Part shown: one piece after another, positions 1-14,284 of the stretch
Layout of the letters: each line of letters begins with the position of its first letter
How positions within the stretch are numbered: the first letter of the stretch is position 1
Assembly (NCBI GenBank): GCA_961205875.1
Contig: OY540812.1
Location: forward strand, 18,662,001-18,726,000
DNA length: 64,000 nt
Direction: 5' to 3'
Origin: Sialis fuliginosa
Taxonomy: Eukaryota; Arthropoda; Insecta; Megaloptera; Sialidae
Notes under the pieces: model-generated
The model's database searches: none
The model's input: the letters and a program-made list of their open reading frames with translations, nothing else
What the model was told of the DNA's origin: nothing
Translations under genes and position numbers: made by a program

Positions 1-319
1 GCACAATATCTTTTTTATTTGTGATGTAAATGTGGCACGTATTTGATATGTTTGTTAATATCTCAAATTGGTCATCCATACATTGTGTTCAAACTTTGTT
101 TTATAAATGATGCAGATAGACCAGTGCAGTTACGAAAATAACTTGCATTATTTCTAATAGAGAAAAAAATAAAAAGATTTGTTAATGAGGTGATAAAAAA
201 CATTTGTGCATATATTAAACATTGTACAAATTATTTAAACAAATTAGACATATATATTTTATATATGCCTTTTATTATTATTATTCAAATCTGCATCAAC
301 AAATTTTTTTATTTTACTA
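1..319. other. AT-rich non-coding flank
   Basis: I see no gene, RNA or structured repeat here. The sequence is low-complexity AT-rich DNA leading into the hAT-like element that starts at 328. Confidence 0.6.
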
Positions 320-327
320 TTAGAAAC

Positions 328-584
328 TAGGGTGACCATTCGTCTCGCATTTTGTCCATTGTTCCACATTTTGAATACTGTCCGTTTTTTAACATTTGTT
401 ATTTTTAAACGAAAAATGATTAGTGGACAATATAAAATTTATAATATTTTAATGAAAATAAATAAATAATTTAAAAATAAATTAAAAATTCCCCCCCTCT
501 TTCCAACACAATATATTCTACTTAGCCCCCTACCTCCGGAAAAAGTCCGTCCTACATTGCCTTCTAAAAAAAATAGTCACCCTA
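328..584. mobile_element. hAT-like MITE, 257 bp
   Basis: Short terminal inverted repeats are visible: TAGGGTGACCATT at the left end, and its counterpart TAGGGTGACTATT read on the minus strand at the right end. The flanks are ttagaaac (320-327) and atagaaac (585-592), an 8-bp duplication with one mismatch. An 8-bp duplication with ends of the form YAGGGTG is the hallmark of hAT DNA transposons. There is no transposase frame, so this would be a non-autonomous copy. The single mismatch in the duplication suggests some age. Confidence 0.6.
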
Positions 585-592
585 ATAGAAAC

Positions 593-3500
593 CAAAAATC
601 ATAACAACAATTACGTTTTATATTTATAAGAATTGGACTAAATAAGAACGCAGGTGTGGAGAGCAAAGACAAATATTTGCGCATTGAAACCCTTTAATGC
701 GCGCTCAAAAACCGACTCACGATGGATTCATATTTGGTTTTGACCATGTTTGGCAATTCGGAGCAAACTAAGCGAATATGGCCATCTACACATTGTCTTA
801 ATTGTACAAATATGACAAATATTTGTGTGCTATTACCAAATGAAGTGCCGGATTTATAAATACAAGATTAACAAACATCACATGTCATTAGCAATTCTTC
901 ATTTTAAGATTAAACGCATAGGTACATGTTTTCTTTTATTCCATATCTAAATCATGATTATAGAGTTTTTAATTTCAGTCTATGTGAAATATCCCTAAAC
1001 ATTATCTCCGGTATAAAACAGTGGTTAGAGATACTGGAGCCGTACCGGAACAAAACCAGTAGTAGTTATATCGTCTGTTTTCAATCTAAATGACATAACT
1101 CTGGTCGGGCGCAATTCTCACTGACAGTAGCTTCAACATAAATCTGTTCTTAAACGATGTATAAACTCTGGACCAACGTCACAATTGTTGTTATTTAAAT
1201 GGCGCGTGCATATTGAATTAATATGTTCATGCATTCAGACAGTGGCGGTTGGTGGATGGGGGAATCAGAAATGTAAATGTGGAGATACAAAACGTTGTCA
1301 TTTTTAAATGGAAAATTATTTTTCATAGCTCAAATATATGTACTTAGAATTTGATGTAATATTTTTGTGTCCAGTATGATAAAGAATTTCCTTCAAGTAT
1401 AATATAAAATATTTCACGAGGTACCAAATGTTTGTTTTATTGTTTTGTTTTAAGAAAGTAGTTTTTTTGCGCGCATCTAAATTTCTATCTGTAATATATT
1501 CATTTTTACGATTATTTAGATCACTAGTCTTGTATCTACGGCGGGGTCTATGAAACCTTTAAAGCTGATAATACTATTCTAGGAAACATAATTTTGGAAA
1601 ATGCGGTAAGAAGTTTTTTTTAACGAAACGTAATTTTATTTTAATTTAATAATTTTATAATTCCAATAAGCAGGTTCAAATAGTTTAAATGCATAGAATT
1701 AAGAAAATAATACCACTGCAAACTAGATTTTTTTTTCATTACAAATTATATTAACATCCGGAGTAGGGAAACCACAAACCTTATCCAAAATAAATATTTT
1801 GAACAGTTTTCCTTTAAGTCCCGAGACAACTCTAGGCAAAAACCAAGTAATAAAAATCCATACCCAAGACATTATCTAAAATAATTTCTTATTTGTATTC
1901 TAATCCGAAATCAAGAAAAAAATCCGTCATATCTCTAACAACCCTAATCTGGAATAATTGTTGTGATTTGCAACCGCATGTAATTTTCTGAATTTAATCT
2001 ATATTTTGTTTTTATTGAAGTATACAGAGTGATAATATCTCTCACTAATATAAGTTGATACATACGGGATCAAATATTTTATAGCTCGTTATAGCAATAT
2101 TAGGATATATCCATATGGGATATGTACATTTATCAATGTGTATACTTATTTTTAATTCACTGGCAATTGAGAGGTTTCACGGGATTCAACAAAAGGATTT
2201 GGAACCATAGCCTTCAAAATGATACTTATTTTGAATACGTGATTTTATCTGAAAGCATCAATACATAGAATTTCTTCGTGGAACCTTTTAAAAATTCTGC
2301 GAAATCCAGGTTGAATACCGTTGACTTTAGAGTGTTTGTTTGTTTGTATATATTTTATTTTAATATCTAACAATAAGTAAGTAGTGGAAATTTCCCATGT
2401 GAAGTAAAAAAGTTGCAAATACATTGTGCATTTTTGTAATTATAAACATTTGTAAAAATTGTAAATGATGATAACTGCATGCTTACACGAGTAGTTTTGA
2501 AAATTACAAGTATTATTTGGTATCTACAACACGTAGAAAGCAATATTGACAAAGTGTATACATACATATTGTACATTTTACATACCTATACATATAAGCT
2601 ACTACAACCATCGGATATGAAGTGTCAGTTCTGAGAGCTACTACAAGATATCGGTCAGTAGTAAAGTATCTAATGTAGAATAATACTCAATAAGAACAGC
2701 AACGATATTATTCTTAATTTTAAGTTATTAATACATTAACACCGAACACAGCCGTTTAAAATTACCCTTACATCAATTTTAAGGAAGTACATACTATATA
2801 TTTTAAATTACACGCTTAAAAACTACTTAATATTTTTCATAAACGTAAAAATAATCAATCTTTTTTCACCACACCGATAAACATCAAACAAAAAGTGAAC
2901 ACTTTACGAAAACACAATAATTCTTTTTTTTATCTTGATAGTACGAAACAAATAAGTAATACAAAAACTGGAGAAAAACACATTCACATTCTCATATATT
3001 TATGTACAAGTGTATGTATGAGAAAGAAAATAAAGAATACAGTGAGTTAACACCATGTGGTTTTAAATCAGAAACATTAATTAGAACAAATGTTTCTAGG
3101 GACTTAAATGTTGTTCATACTTCCAGAGCCAACCTTGATGATAGTTAATGAGTTTTAGCTAAAGCGAATGGTAACCATTAAAAAAACCGTCAACTTTTAA
3201 GATCTTTTGTTTTAATTAGTTTTCTCAATAAAAAATATAATGAAATGTACTTAACGAGGACGATTAAGGTAGAGGAATAAAAAAAGAATTGTATTTATTC
3301 AGCAAAATATCTGCAAGAATTCAGTGCCGGAAATATGAGAAAAAGACCAGATATGCTTCCTTACTATTATATGTATATGAAAAAACCCAAAGACCATGAA
3401 ATATAATTTTACATTGAAATGAAAATACGCGTTTTACACTTCTATAAAAAAATTGATTATTACATAATTTCATCAAAATGAAACAAATTTTTGTATACAT

Positions 3501-4326
3501 GAGTTTCAGTTATTTATTTAAAAACTTAAAAAAAATTAATGGTCATTGTAACATTTTCTTACATTCACTGCAATATCCGACCTATTCCTATACTAAAATG
3601 CAAAGTTGTTAAAATATCAAATATCTTATTAAGTATAGATTTCTAAAAGATTTTTTTATTTTTTATTTAAGTTTTTGGCTATAGGTAGCCTTTCAACCAG
3701 TAAAATAAATTTTAATGCACGCTAATAATGTACTTAAACTTTATGATTTAGATGTATTACTGGGAAAAATAAAATCACTTGAAAAATTTCTTCAGTTGCA
3801 CATTATTTTTTTTACATAATATACACTGTATTGTTCAACGAAATATTGATTGAATATACGCGGTTTACAAAATCAGTTATTTGTAAGCGAGGAAGCTTAA
3901 AATCTTGCAAATTGTTTTAATGTATATACCAATACAATCAAATTAAAAGTTTTCTTAATCTCCAAACAATAGAGCACTTAAAGATTTAAAAACACATTTT
4001 AAAAACTCGTTACTCTTTAAACAAAACAAATAAGTAAGAATGAATATTGTTGGTATCAAAGTATTTATGACAATGCATTGAAATTGTGTATTAAATTTCA
4101 CCGTTCAGTCTCTATGAAGACAAAAGTGCATTAGGGGTTGTCGCAGCCCCTTATCTCGTTACTGATAGGGATTAATAACACCTTGGGGGTGTTTACATTC
4201 ACTATTATCATTTCAGTTTGTGGTAAGTGCATTAGACGATGTGTGATTGTTGAAAATATCCTTGCACCACATAATAATGTATACAAACATACTATATACA
4301 TACATGTATATTCTATGTATGTACAT
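593..4326. other. Non-coding AT-rich stretch
   Basis: No convincing exon, RNA gene or transposon terminus was found. The only open frame of note (2367-2576, minus, 69 codons) has no homology I recognise and no coding-like composition. Confidence 0.5.
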
Positions 4327-4527
4327 ACATTGTATCATACATTGATTTTTGTAAGAAAATGTTGGTAATTATATTTGGTTAAATATTACAAAAAATAATT
4401 AGAATTACATTAAAATGTACCATACTACATGCATGTATACTTTATTACATTGTATCATACATTTATTTTTGTAAGAAAATGTTGGCAATTATATTTAGTT
4501 TAATATTACAAAAAATAATTAGAATTT
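4327..4527. repeat. Tandem duplication, period 120 bp
   Basis: A block of about 80 bp starting acattgtatcatacatt at 4327 recurs at 4447 with a few substitutions. Examples are ttggtaatt versus ttggcaatt, and tttggttaaat versus tttagtttaat. The separation is exactly 120 bp. It is a simple local duplication with no coding content. Confidence 0.75.
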
Positions 4528-5154
4528 AAATAAAAATTTGTGCCAGTTTAGGATCTACAGTCTCCTTTTTACTTTTTAGTATTAAAATATTGGAGACACG
4601 TAACAAACTTTAATTTCCCTACTAATTAGTTGCTATTTTTTGTTATATAGAACTGTCATCTATATTGAAACAACTTAACTATCTCGAAAATGTAATACAA
4701 TTGTGATAAAACTTATAAGAATTTTTCCTCCGTTGTTAAAAAAAGATAAAATTGAAATTGTCATATTTTCGATAAAAATGGTTATAGTACTATAATTCAA
4801 AAAGCATTTAGAAGTTTGTAATGTTTAATTGTCATCTTATTTATAGATTATATATACTGTTATCCTGTTTTTAGAAAATTCGATTGAATTGGAATCGAGA
4901 AAGTCAATAAAAAGTAGAGATTACGAGCTTGAAAATGCTTTTTAAATGATCGTTCTGTGACTATCTGACTATTTTTTATCAAACATGTGGCTATTTGAAG
5001 TTACCTATTTTTTAGTAGACAAGAAATCGCATTAATTCATTTGAGTAGTATATATGAACTAATACCTCTTTAAAAATGATTGTTCAAATTATACCTGTTC
5101 GTAAATTTATAAAATTCATCTATTGATATACAGTCAGATTAAATTTTACTTGTC

Positions 5155-5417
5155 AAGACCAAAACCAAACTAAACGCTATCTACAGGGTATACAATTTAA
5201 ATGACAATTTATTGACAGATGTATGATATTTATAAATGACAGCGCACGTGCGCTAAGTAGAAATCACTGATCTGAAAACAATGATAATATAATTGATGTA
5301 TATAAAATAAAGAAAGTAGCTTACATTATTATAAGTTTATTACCACTGCTCTGAAACCCCGACCAAATTAATGACAATTTGACATCTCGCAGATATTGTT
5401 TGCTTTGGTTTTGGTCT
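5155..5417. repeat. Imperfect inverted repeat, probable decayed MITE
   Basis: The left end reads AGACCAAAACCAAA (from 5156) and the right end, read on the minus strand, gives the same AGACCAAAACCAAA (ending 5417). Further in, both arms share an ATATCT/CTATCT segment followed by an AATGACAATTT-type segment. The arms are 60-70 bp and diverged. I could not assign a target-site duplication, so the superfamily is unknown. Confidence 0.45.
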
Positions 5418-8400
5418 AGACATGTCTGTCAAACCTTTTGGTTTCTCTGGGTCACATTGAGCAAAAAAAGGTTTGTCTTGAACCGTACACAAAATATATA
5501 ATTATTTAATTTATTACATTTTTAATTACCATCGTAATATTTACGATTTTAAAGGCAGCATTACTAACTGTCCAGGGCCGCAGGTTGGACACACCTGATT
5601 CAGACCAAATTATTGTAATATTGAGCATTGTACTTCCTTATCTATCTAATGTGGTAAGACTAGTGAATTATTGAAGAAATAAAAAAAGCGTGAGCTAATG
5701 ACACTGAATTACTGAGACTCATAAGTCAAATAAATGTATTTTATTATTTATGTATGTGCAACACAAGTCTAACAAAAAAAGGAATAATCACACACAAAAT
5801 CAATTCCTAAGAAACAAGCCGAAGAGCAATGGGGGGTTTGAAACCCCCTTAGATATACAACTACTGATGTGGATTAATAATACCACAGGGTATATTAGTG
5901 CTTGCGGTCTGAAGGGCGTGCAGCGTTCGGTGCATTAAAGGTGAAGTAAGAACGTGCACGAGAGAGAAAGAAGAAGAAAGATATAACTGAAAATATGACA
6001 CGTGAAATGTGTTTGTGACATGAACTGTCTCGACAGCTAAAATATAAATATGAGCTACTCACGGATTTCACATTTATTGTATGTAATGATGTATGCGTCA
6101 CGCGTCATTATAATGCATTGCACCTGTCGACTAAAATGGATGGAGCTATATACAAAGGGGTTATCTCGGAATGTGTAGAAATATCACGTTTTTTTTTTCA
6201 AAATTGTTAAACTTCGGGGATCGTATCTGCGTCATTTTGGTAATAAAAATACGTAATATTTCGAGAAATTTCGTTTGATAGTAAAACGTCAAAATTAAGC
6301 GCATTCTTGAGCAACTATACTATTGATTTTTGCGACACCATAGAACATTTATGGATTTATTTTTAATTTTTTCACATATTTGAAATTATACAGCCAAAAC
6401 ATCAAATTTAAAAATCCGTTCTTTTGTGTTACAATTTGCCAATACCCTGAATTTTAAAATGTTGTTGTTTAACCTCCCCTCTCCTACCCTGTTCCTATCA
6501 TATATTTTCTTTAGTAAAATTTGGTTATTCTAAATATAATGCTTCATTTAAAAGCTCGTCATTCGCCATATAATTGTGGCGCTGAAAGAAAAAAATTATA
6601 TTTTGGGATAATGACATTTGTAGGTCAGTTATTTTTTGTATAACTCCATCCATTTAGATTTGTTTGTTCCGTGTTCGGTGTTAAAAAATTCTTGTTAGTT
6701 GGAAAAAAAATCTTGTCAATTTGTTATAAAAGATTTTTATAGCTAATTTTCTTTATGACGGATGAAAAATGAAGAACTATTATTTCAATGGTAAAAATAA
6801 TTTCTAATACGTACGATATAAGATTTAGTGCGATTTATATCGCGTGATTAATAATTGTTGTTTTAGTACAGGGGTATCAATAACGTCGATCACGTTATCT
6901 ATAAAATTTTTATAAAATGTATAAGTGGTTAAAAAAATGTGCCAATATTTTTTATGATAATTTTTATAGAAAAATTAACAACCGTTTCATTATTTAGTCG
7001 TTAAAAAAGTGCTGCTATTATTTAGTCGCATGAGTAAATAATCATAAGAGAAAAAATCATAAGTGTGTATCTAGCCTAGCAAAATTTGACTAAATATCAA
7101 AGTGTGAATATTAATTACAGTAGAAAAAATGATAACTGAACGAGTATTTTTACTTAATATTGGAAAAATAATAATATTGTAATAAATGAGTAAATGATTT
7201 AATTTTAATGATGAATATAACATTTATTGTTAAATACATCGTATAAAGTAGTAATATTATTATTTAAATTAAAAAAGTAACATAAGGTGTAGAGACACAT
7301 CTTTTATGATAAAAACGAATTTTCAATTTCAACCAGAGCGTCTCAATTAATGTCACCTCGATTATTTTGAATGAAAAAATAAAAATAAAACAGTCCTATG
7401 TTTATATGAACTTTTTGTCTTAAAATCATGCACAGAGTAACTCCCTTCAAATTTGATATTCAATTATTAAACATTCTGAATATGTATATATTTATATATA
7501 AAATAGATATTATACAATAATTATTCGAAATTATAAATTATCTCTCATGAATTAATAGTTGCAATTAAATGCATACATGTAATAATCCGTAACTTTATAT
7601 ACCCACTACCCACCTGACTAAATATATGATGTAGTTTATGAACTAACTTTTAATTAAACTTTTATATTAGTAACTATAGATTTGTAATCACAAGCATTAT
7701 ATATATTATCCCCATGTCGATGAGGATACATTAAAAGAGGTCATACGGTAACAAAATATTTCATTGTAAGCGTTAGAGAAGGAACAAAAATAAAATATAC
7801 AAAATCAGTTGGTTTTACTAAAATAGAGAGGTAAAAAATATACGTGTAACGAATCGTTAATTGAATGAAATACTTGTCGGATTTTGTGCACTCTCCGATT
7901 GTAGACACGTGTAGAGGAGAAAGGGGTAGGAGTAAAGGCTTTTTTGTATTTTTTCTGTTTGGAAAAGTTCGTTTAAAGTGGGAAATTAAATCAGGATGAG
8001 GATTGTATTGGTAGAGTATAGAAAAAAATGGTGAAAGCAAACGGAGATTTGTTAATTTAATAATGATTTATATTTTAAATAGGGTGGTAATTGTTGGGGT
8101 GATACAGAGGATTTTCGGATTTTTGAATTAAATTGTTAATTTTGATTTATAATTCACCTAAAGATTTTTATTGCCATGTTCTGAAAGAAATGGAAGTATT
8201 GTAATACCATCGAAAAATCGTGTCCGAAATAAGAGCATATTCTACCTTCAAACATTCAAAACGTAAAGAAAAGTTGATTTGCGCATGGCGGCTGTGCGTG
8301 TGCCTTTATGTCTGGATGCAGAATTTTCTTTCGTTCACGATAACTAGTGTAAAAATACACCGATTTTAATTATTTTTGGGGAAAATTGATTTTGGTGCTA

Positions 8401-9889
8401 ATAGAATTAAGGGTTTTGGAAATATTCTAATTTCGTATATATTATCGTCTAAAAAGTTAACATTGCGAGTATTATCTCACCAATTTTGATAAAACTTAGT
8501 ACACTTATAGTTCAATTGAACCTTAAGTACACTTAATTTTTAAAATGTGCCTGAACAGCCATTGAAGGGGTGAAAACCACCCTCAAAATATTAATTGAAA
8601 ATACTAAAAATACGTCAACTAATTAATTTTGCCTTGGAAACAAATGCAATTAAATTCAAATTGTTATTCTACATGATTACTCTACAAATCTGTATTATAT
8701 TATTGGCATTAGGATATAAGAAAACTAATATTTATAATACGAAGGTAAGTTTTATTTATATGCATATTAAAAATTATTTAAAAAGGTATTACAGAACATG
8801 GAAGTCATGTATGGTTCTCCATACCGTTAATTTTATTTTTTCGCCTTTAGTGCAGTTTCTAGTTTCTGATTTTAATACTGTAAAACTCAATATTCCATGG
8901 CATGACAAAAAATATCACATTATACATAAATTTTTAAGAATTACGTAGGTATAAAAGTTAACGTACGAAAAAAAAATTTCAGCAAGAATGTATCTTCAAT
9001 TTCATGGAATGAAAAATAAATTAATATTTAAAATTTTAATAATTTTAATAAACCTTTTATAAGAATTCTTAGGTAAAAATCCTAAAAGAGTGTTTATAAC
9101 TTTTTTAATTACTGCAGGCTTTACTTCTTTTTGTATTATATGTAGGTACATAAATATTTAACAAAAATATTCTCAGAAATAAAAATCTTCAGTTTTTTTA
9201 AATACATACATATATACACAAATTTTCTTCTGCAGACAATATATAAGACATAGCTTTAGGTATATTTAATTTAGAAACGAATAGAAAAAATTTCAATCTT
9301 TATGAGCCGACAAGCAGATCCTAGTTTTTCATTATAATAACTATATACATATATTTATGTACATATAAAATCGATCTTAAATTTTAAATATAATATTTAA
9401 GGAACACATGGAATCAACCATATGGAAATAACTTCAGAAAAGCTCTATTAAGCATTTAATAAAAAATGAAAACTCCATTCTTAACATATATGAGTACTTC
9501 AAATCTCATAAGAATACATTTGCCATTCTATTAACTTTTGAGATGAAACTGTCTTATAAATAAATACTTTAAAATGTAAATATTTTAATAAAAATACTAA
9601 TAAAAAGTGTAATTTTTTTGTGCAATATTGAAAGTAATGAAAGGTATAAAAAAACGATGCTGGGAAAGCAAATTTTCTTCTAGGATACATTATTAATGTT
9701 AATTATAAAATAATAAAAATTTCCACAGAAAAAGAAAAATACGTACATAATTAATTTTTTTACAATTTCTCAGAAATTACTAATTTATTATTTAATGAAT
9801 ATTAAAAGATTATTTTGCAAATTATAAAAAAAGAGTTCTCTACTTATTAAAAAAATACACATACTTCACATTGTGACTTTTTATTCACT

Positions 9890-9894
<5 letters not shown>
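5418..9894. other. Non-coding AT-rich stretch
   Basis: No supported gene. Open frames here, such as 7741-8040 minus (99 codons) and 8595-8948 plus (117 codons), have compositions expected from AT-rich random sequence (rich in I, K, F, Y, N), with no domain or flanking splice signals that I can defend. Confidence 0.5.

Positions 9895-9956
<62 letters not shown>
9895..9956. repeat. TA dinucleotide microsatellite
   Basis: This is an uninterrupted run of about 31 TA units. It is likely to be length-polymorphic. Confidence 0.95.
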
Positions 9957-9961
<5 letters not shown>

Positions 9962-10073
9962 TCCATTGTTGTAGATGACCATTTTTTCAATTTTTCTTAC
10001 AAAGGTTTTTTGGGATAATGGTCAAAATAAAAATAAAAATTCCAATTTGATATGTAGTCTAGTTTAATTTTAA

Positions 10074-10107
10074 TACGTTTCGGGGTTTATTTCTCCCCAT
10101 CTTCAGT
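10074..10107 (-). repeat. CTGANGA...GAAAC stem motif, copy 1
   Basis: Read on the minus strand: CTGAAGATGGGG, a 9-nt spacer, CCCCGAAACGTA. GGGG and CCCC can pair to form a small hairpin. The arrangement recurs at 18,237-18,270 (minus), 21,781-21,813 (plus) and, degraded, at 15,875-15,909 (plus) and 57,394-57,426 (minus). It looks like part of a dispersed repeat family. See the findings for a possible link to hammerhead-type cores. Confidence 0.5.
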
Positions 10108-12094
10108 AAAAATATTTTTTATATATAAAATCTATAACAATATAATACAATTAAGAATATAGAAACAAATGTACACCAAAAAATAATCCATAAAAATATA
10201 TAATATAATTAAAATATATACATATATACATATATTATATATACATATTTAGTTTAAGTGTAAACTGTAAAAACGTTAAGACAATAAAAATATCAAGATG
10301 ATTGATATTTTAAATCTGTAGGTACAAAAATATTGTTAATATATATAAAAACGTTGGTGCGTATATATGTGCTCTCATCAGGCCTAAACCACTGGATGTA
10401 TCGAACCTATATTCACACCATATGTTCGTTTGGTGCTCCGATAAGCTTATAGCATTTTTAGATCCTGTAGATGGCGCTGGGGTCGAGATATTTACGAAAA
10501 TTCGTATTTATAGTCTGATTTTTAAACTAATTATGTTTGGGCAGAACAGCGTTTGGTTGGTCAGCTTAAACAACAATTACAACTTTCCTACGTGACAGGG
10601 GGTGAAATATTAACTCCCGCGTGAAGGACGGGTCTGTTAGTCATTTAATAAAATAGTTTTACGATTCTATCATAACAAATATAAAAACACTCAGTACCTG
10701 CATATAAACTACAAATAGTGTTTTAAGTCCTGTACTTACAAAACGCACGTTTGTAAAGGTCTGACACACTATGTACATAAATGAGATTACTTAAAAACTA
10801 TTTTCTATGCAAATTTCATTACACCGTAAAATAAAACGCTCAAGTGTAAACAAAGCAAAATACTACCAGAGTTTTTGTGTGACAGTGTACCTACATACAA
10901 GCACCAGTTTGTTTGTGTTCCATATTTTCATAGTAACTCACCAGTCAGAAACTTGAAGAATTTTTATATTTTTTACATGTTTATAAGCATCAAGGTGCAT
11001 GTGCATGCATCTGAAACATGGAACATAAGGGTAAACTGTCCTAGTTAAATTTCATTATGTTATATAAAATACATACCATGTAGAAAATGTTATAAAATGA
11101 ATAGAGATACAATTTTATTTTAGATATTAAATATTTTGACATTTAAAAAATATGGATTATCTTTGAAAGAGGAACAGTTAAAGGAAATGTAATTTTGAAA
11201 TATTGCAATAAGTACACTATTTAGTATATTAATGGGATAATTAGTTAACAAATGCAAGATAATTTCATTATTGTCCGCTGGTCAGAGCAACCATAACTTG
11301 TATTTTATCCTTACTTACTTTTTCCCCTAACGCGCATAGAGTGTATACGAAATCATATGTGAATATTACATTTTAAATTAGACAAATGTGCTTTGACAAC
11401 ATGAGTTTTAATTATCGTTCGGTTCCTATGCAGATTACAAACTTTCACTTCTTTATGAAGGAGAGAAGCGCAAGCGCGGGCGTGGCAAACATTACTATGA
11501 TTGGTCAACAAAAAATCAAGAGAAGGTGGTAAATAATTGGAAAATATCGATGTAAGGGGCTGGACAGTAACGATAAACGGACTGTACAACCTAATTAAGT
11601 ACAGTGTAACTGTACATACCTACATAATAATATTAAAGAAGATACTGATTCATTTTAAAAATATTTTATTATCAAATAAAATAATAATATAATTAAATTA
11701 TAAGTTACAAAAAGTCCTGCTGGTTATTTTTAAATGCTTTAGTATTACATATTAGAATTTCAAATTTGATGAATTATTTAGTAGTTACAGGTTACAGTCC
11801 TTCAAGTAAAATAAACAACATCGCTATTCAAAAAGCAATTGGACTAATTTACAATTGTTTTTAAGTCCACAAAATCAAAAGAGTGACTTCACAATCATTT
11901 AAGCTTTGATTCATTCGTCTGTTGTGAAACTACTAAACATTTATACAAATGATTTTAAACTTTAATACGTGAAAAGAATTTTACGATTATTCTGTAAATC
12001 CTACAATTTATAGGTACATAGCTATATCACTTAATAAATGTCGTTTTTTACCCATTCGATATAAGTTAAATGAATTATTCAATTCCCTCATTTG
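10108..12094. other. Non-coding stretch with a less AT-rich patch
   Basis: No gene is supported. About 10,360-10,660 is less AT-rich than its surroundings and contains short phrases typical of dispersed insect repeats (for example ctgtagatggcgctggg). I could not define its ends. The rest is AT-rich and featureless. Confidence 0.4.
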
Positions 12095-12214
12095 TTAAAC
12101 GTAATATCCGCCATTGCCTAGTAACTTTCCGAATGGAAAAGTTGAAGTAGAATCTTTGTCATTTATAAACATTTCTGTATACACTAACTCAGGTATTGAA
12201 TCCGAAGAATTTTT
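12095..12214 (-). CDS. Candidate terminal coding exon (unidentified gene)
   Basis: On the minus strand, a pyrimidine-rich tract ends in aatcaaacag. It is followed by 39 sense codons in one frame and a TAA stop (12,095-12,097). The peptide begins KNSSDSIPELVYTEMF and ends PFGKLLGNGGYYV. It is rich in S, D, P and G compared with the I/K/N/F-rich chance frames around it, and its base composition is less AT-rich. The acceptor would put it in phase 0. I do not recognise the family. The frame also continues upstream without a stop, so a non-coding explanation is quite possible. If real, it lies on the same strand as the exon at 32.0-32.2 kb. Confidence 0.25.
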   Translation of the reverse strand, partial: KNSSDSIPELVYTEMFINDKDSTSTFPFGKLLGNGGYYV

Positions 12215-14075
12215 CTGTTTGATTAAATAAGAAAAATTGTATGCATCTCCCGCATGCATGTGTGCATGTATGTGTGCATGTTTATATGTGTGTGTGTGTG
12301 TACATTGAATTGAAAAATACGTATTTTTCAAAACTGTCGGATAGATGGCGCATGATCGCTGTTGGAGGCATTCTACTTATTGTAACGTATTATTGTTAGA
12401 AATACAAGTATTATTTATTTATTTTTTATGTGAAAGCAAGCACAATATACTCATCGATTTTGTAGTATTTTTGCTTGAGAAAAACTTATTGCTCTCTACT
12501 TTTTATATTATTTTTTATGTATACAGAAAATAGTATAATAAACTTAATAAATAATATCAATACTAATGCTAATTGTCAAGAAAAAAGAATAATAATTTAC
12601 ACTAATATCACTTATGTTAACATTTATTATAAAAATATTCAAGAAAAATTAAATTCATAAAAAAAGCAGAAGAATGAAAATATTTTATATTTTACGAACA
12701 TGTTATTCAATAACTATGAAAGTTTGTAAATTAACTATAAGTAAATAAAGAAATTCTTCTCCGTATATTAAAAATAGCAAAACAAATATTCAGTTCGTAT
12801 TTCTTTTTTTGATGAAATATTTTTTATCGCAGAGCCCAATTTGAAGATGTGAAAACATGATATAACAATTCGTTAAGGGACTATCTACAAACAAACCAAA
12901 TTAAAATCAAAGCAGTTTTAATTTCACAGTCTTTAAATTTCGTCACCCTTGGCGATCGTTGACTGAAACACTAAAAATCTACGTCTTTTATGTATTGTTA
13001 TATTGTAAACACTCGGCAAATTCAAATAATTAGTACAAAGAGCAAAAGACTAATTATAGAATATTATTTAGCATAAAGTATAAACATTTCATTTTATACA
13101 ATATTTCAGGTTTTTATAATATTTAAGGATTTTATAAATGCACTAATTAAAATAATAAAGGGAACAAAATATTTATAGAAAAAAATTAAAATCTTCAAAA
13201 ATTCTAAAAAAATAAATACACTAATTTAAAGATTAAAATTTCTACTTTAAAATAATTTTTTCAAAATAATTTCGTTCATTTTACAAAACAAAAAAAAAAC
13301 GGTATTATAAAGCAAACAATTTTTTTACGAATTATATTGTTTTTAGGATGCACAGAGTTAAAATTTGTTCACAGAAATTTTTTTTTTCACAAAGCTATTT
13401 GATTAAGCATAAAATTTTCTTTGTTTTATATAAAATTACCCACAATCAGTGGAAAAAATTGTAGATAAAATCTAAAAGAAGTTTTACCAAACTGAAATTG
13501 CATGTTTCCGAATAACAATATTTTTTTTTCTTTATTCTATAATAAATATTTTGATTTTTTTTATAACTTATAATAACATTCGCCGCGTATTTTAAAGCAC
13601 TATTCACTATTCAGTCTTAAAAAAAGTAGATTATTTAAAAAATTAACAGCTTTTAGGGTGAACAAGTATCTTTTTAAGACCTTGATATAACCTAATCCTA
13701 TAAATATTATCCGATATTCCGCAAATTTATAAAAGTTCAATTGAGATAAAACAACTGTAATATAATAAATATGATGTAAGGACTCTTACAATCCATAAGC
13801 ACTTATAATTTTTTATTAAAAATTACGTCATGAAATGCCTATACTTTTTTAAATTTTTCTCCTGGAGGAGAAACACCAGCTTTAGTTTCGATGTTCCAAA
13901 ATATATTAAAATAGTTAACTTAACATTCAGAAATGTATCTTTATGTGGCCTGATGAATTTTTCATCAATTGAAAAGAAATTGATTCATAGGCTTCTAAAA
14001 AGCTCAAATGACCTCAGAATTATGCTTATTTTAATTAATTGATTATTATGTACTCTCTCCGAGTTTCATGCAATA
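12215..14075. other. Non-coding AT-rich stretch
   Basis: Short TG/CA-rich tracts occur near 12,240-12,300 (gtgtgtgtgt). Otherwise I see no structure and no supported exon. Confidence 0.5.
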
Positions 14076-14078
14076 TTA

Positions 14079-14281
14079 AGGCCTCTATACCATCCAATCT
14101 GCAGGGCCGATTTGTCCGGAGGTAGAATGGGGGTACTGCAGATTGGGTCGTGTATAGGCAAATCGGGCCGATTATTCAGCTAATAGTCGGTCCGATTTGC
14201 CTATACACGACCCAATCTGCAGTACCCCCGTTCTACCTCCTGACAAATCGGCCCTGCAGATGGAGTGGTGTATAGAGGCCT
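14079..14281. mobile_element. Near-palindromic Harbinger-like MITE, 203 bp
   Basis: The whole element is a long inverted repeat with arms of almost 100 bp. The left end AGGCCTCTATAC and the right end, read on the minus strand, are the same. Inside, both arms share ATCTGCAGGGCCGATTTGTC and a later TACTGCAGATTGGGTCGTG block, with few mismatches. The arms meet near 14,180. The element is flanked by TTA at 14,076-14,078 and TTA at 14,282-14,284. A 3-bp TWA duplication is typical of PIF/Harbinger elements. There is no internal frame, so it is non-autonomous. The strong arm identity suggests recent origin or gene conversion between arms. Confidence 0.75.
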
Positions 14282-14284
14282 TTA

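Noticed and set aside
10074-10107. Firm call of a hammerhead ribozyme
   Set aside because: The two core boxes are present, but there is an extra base at the middle stem and no convincing stem III or cleavage site. Kept only as a finding to test.
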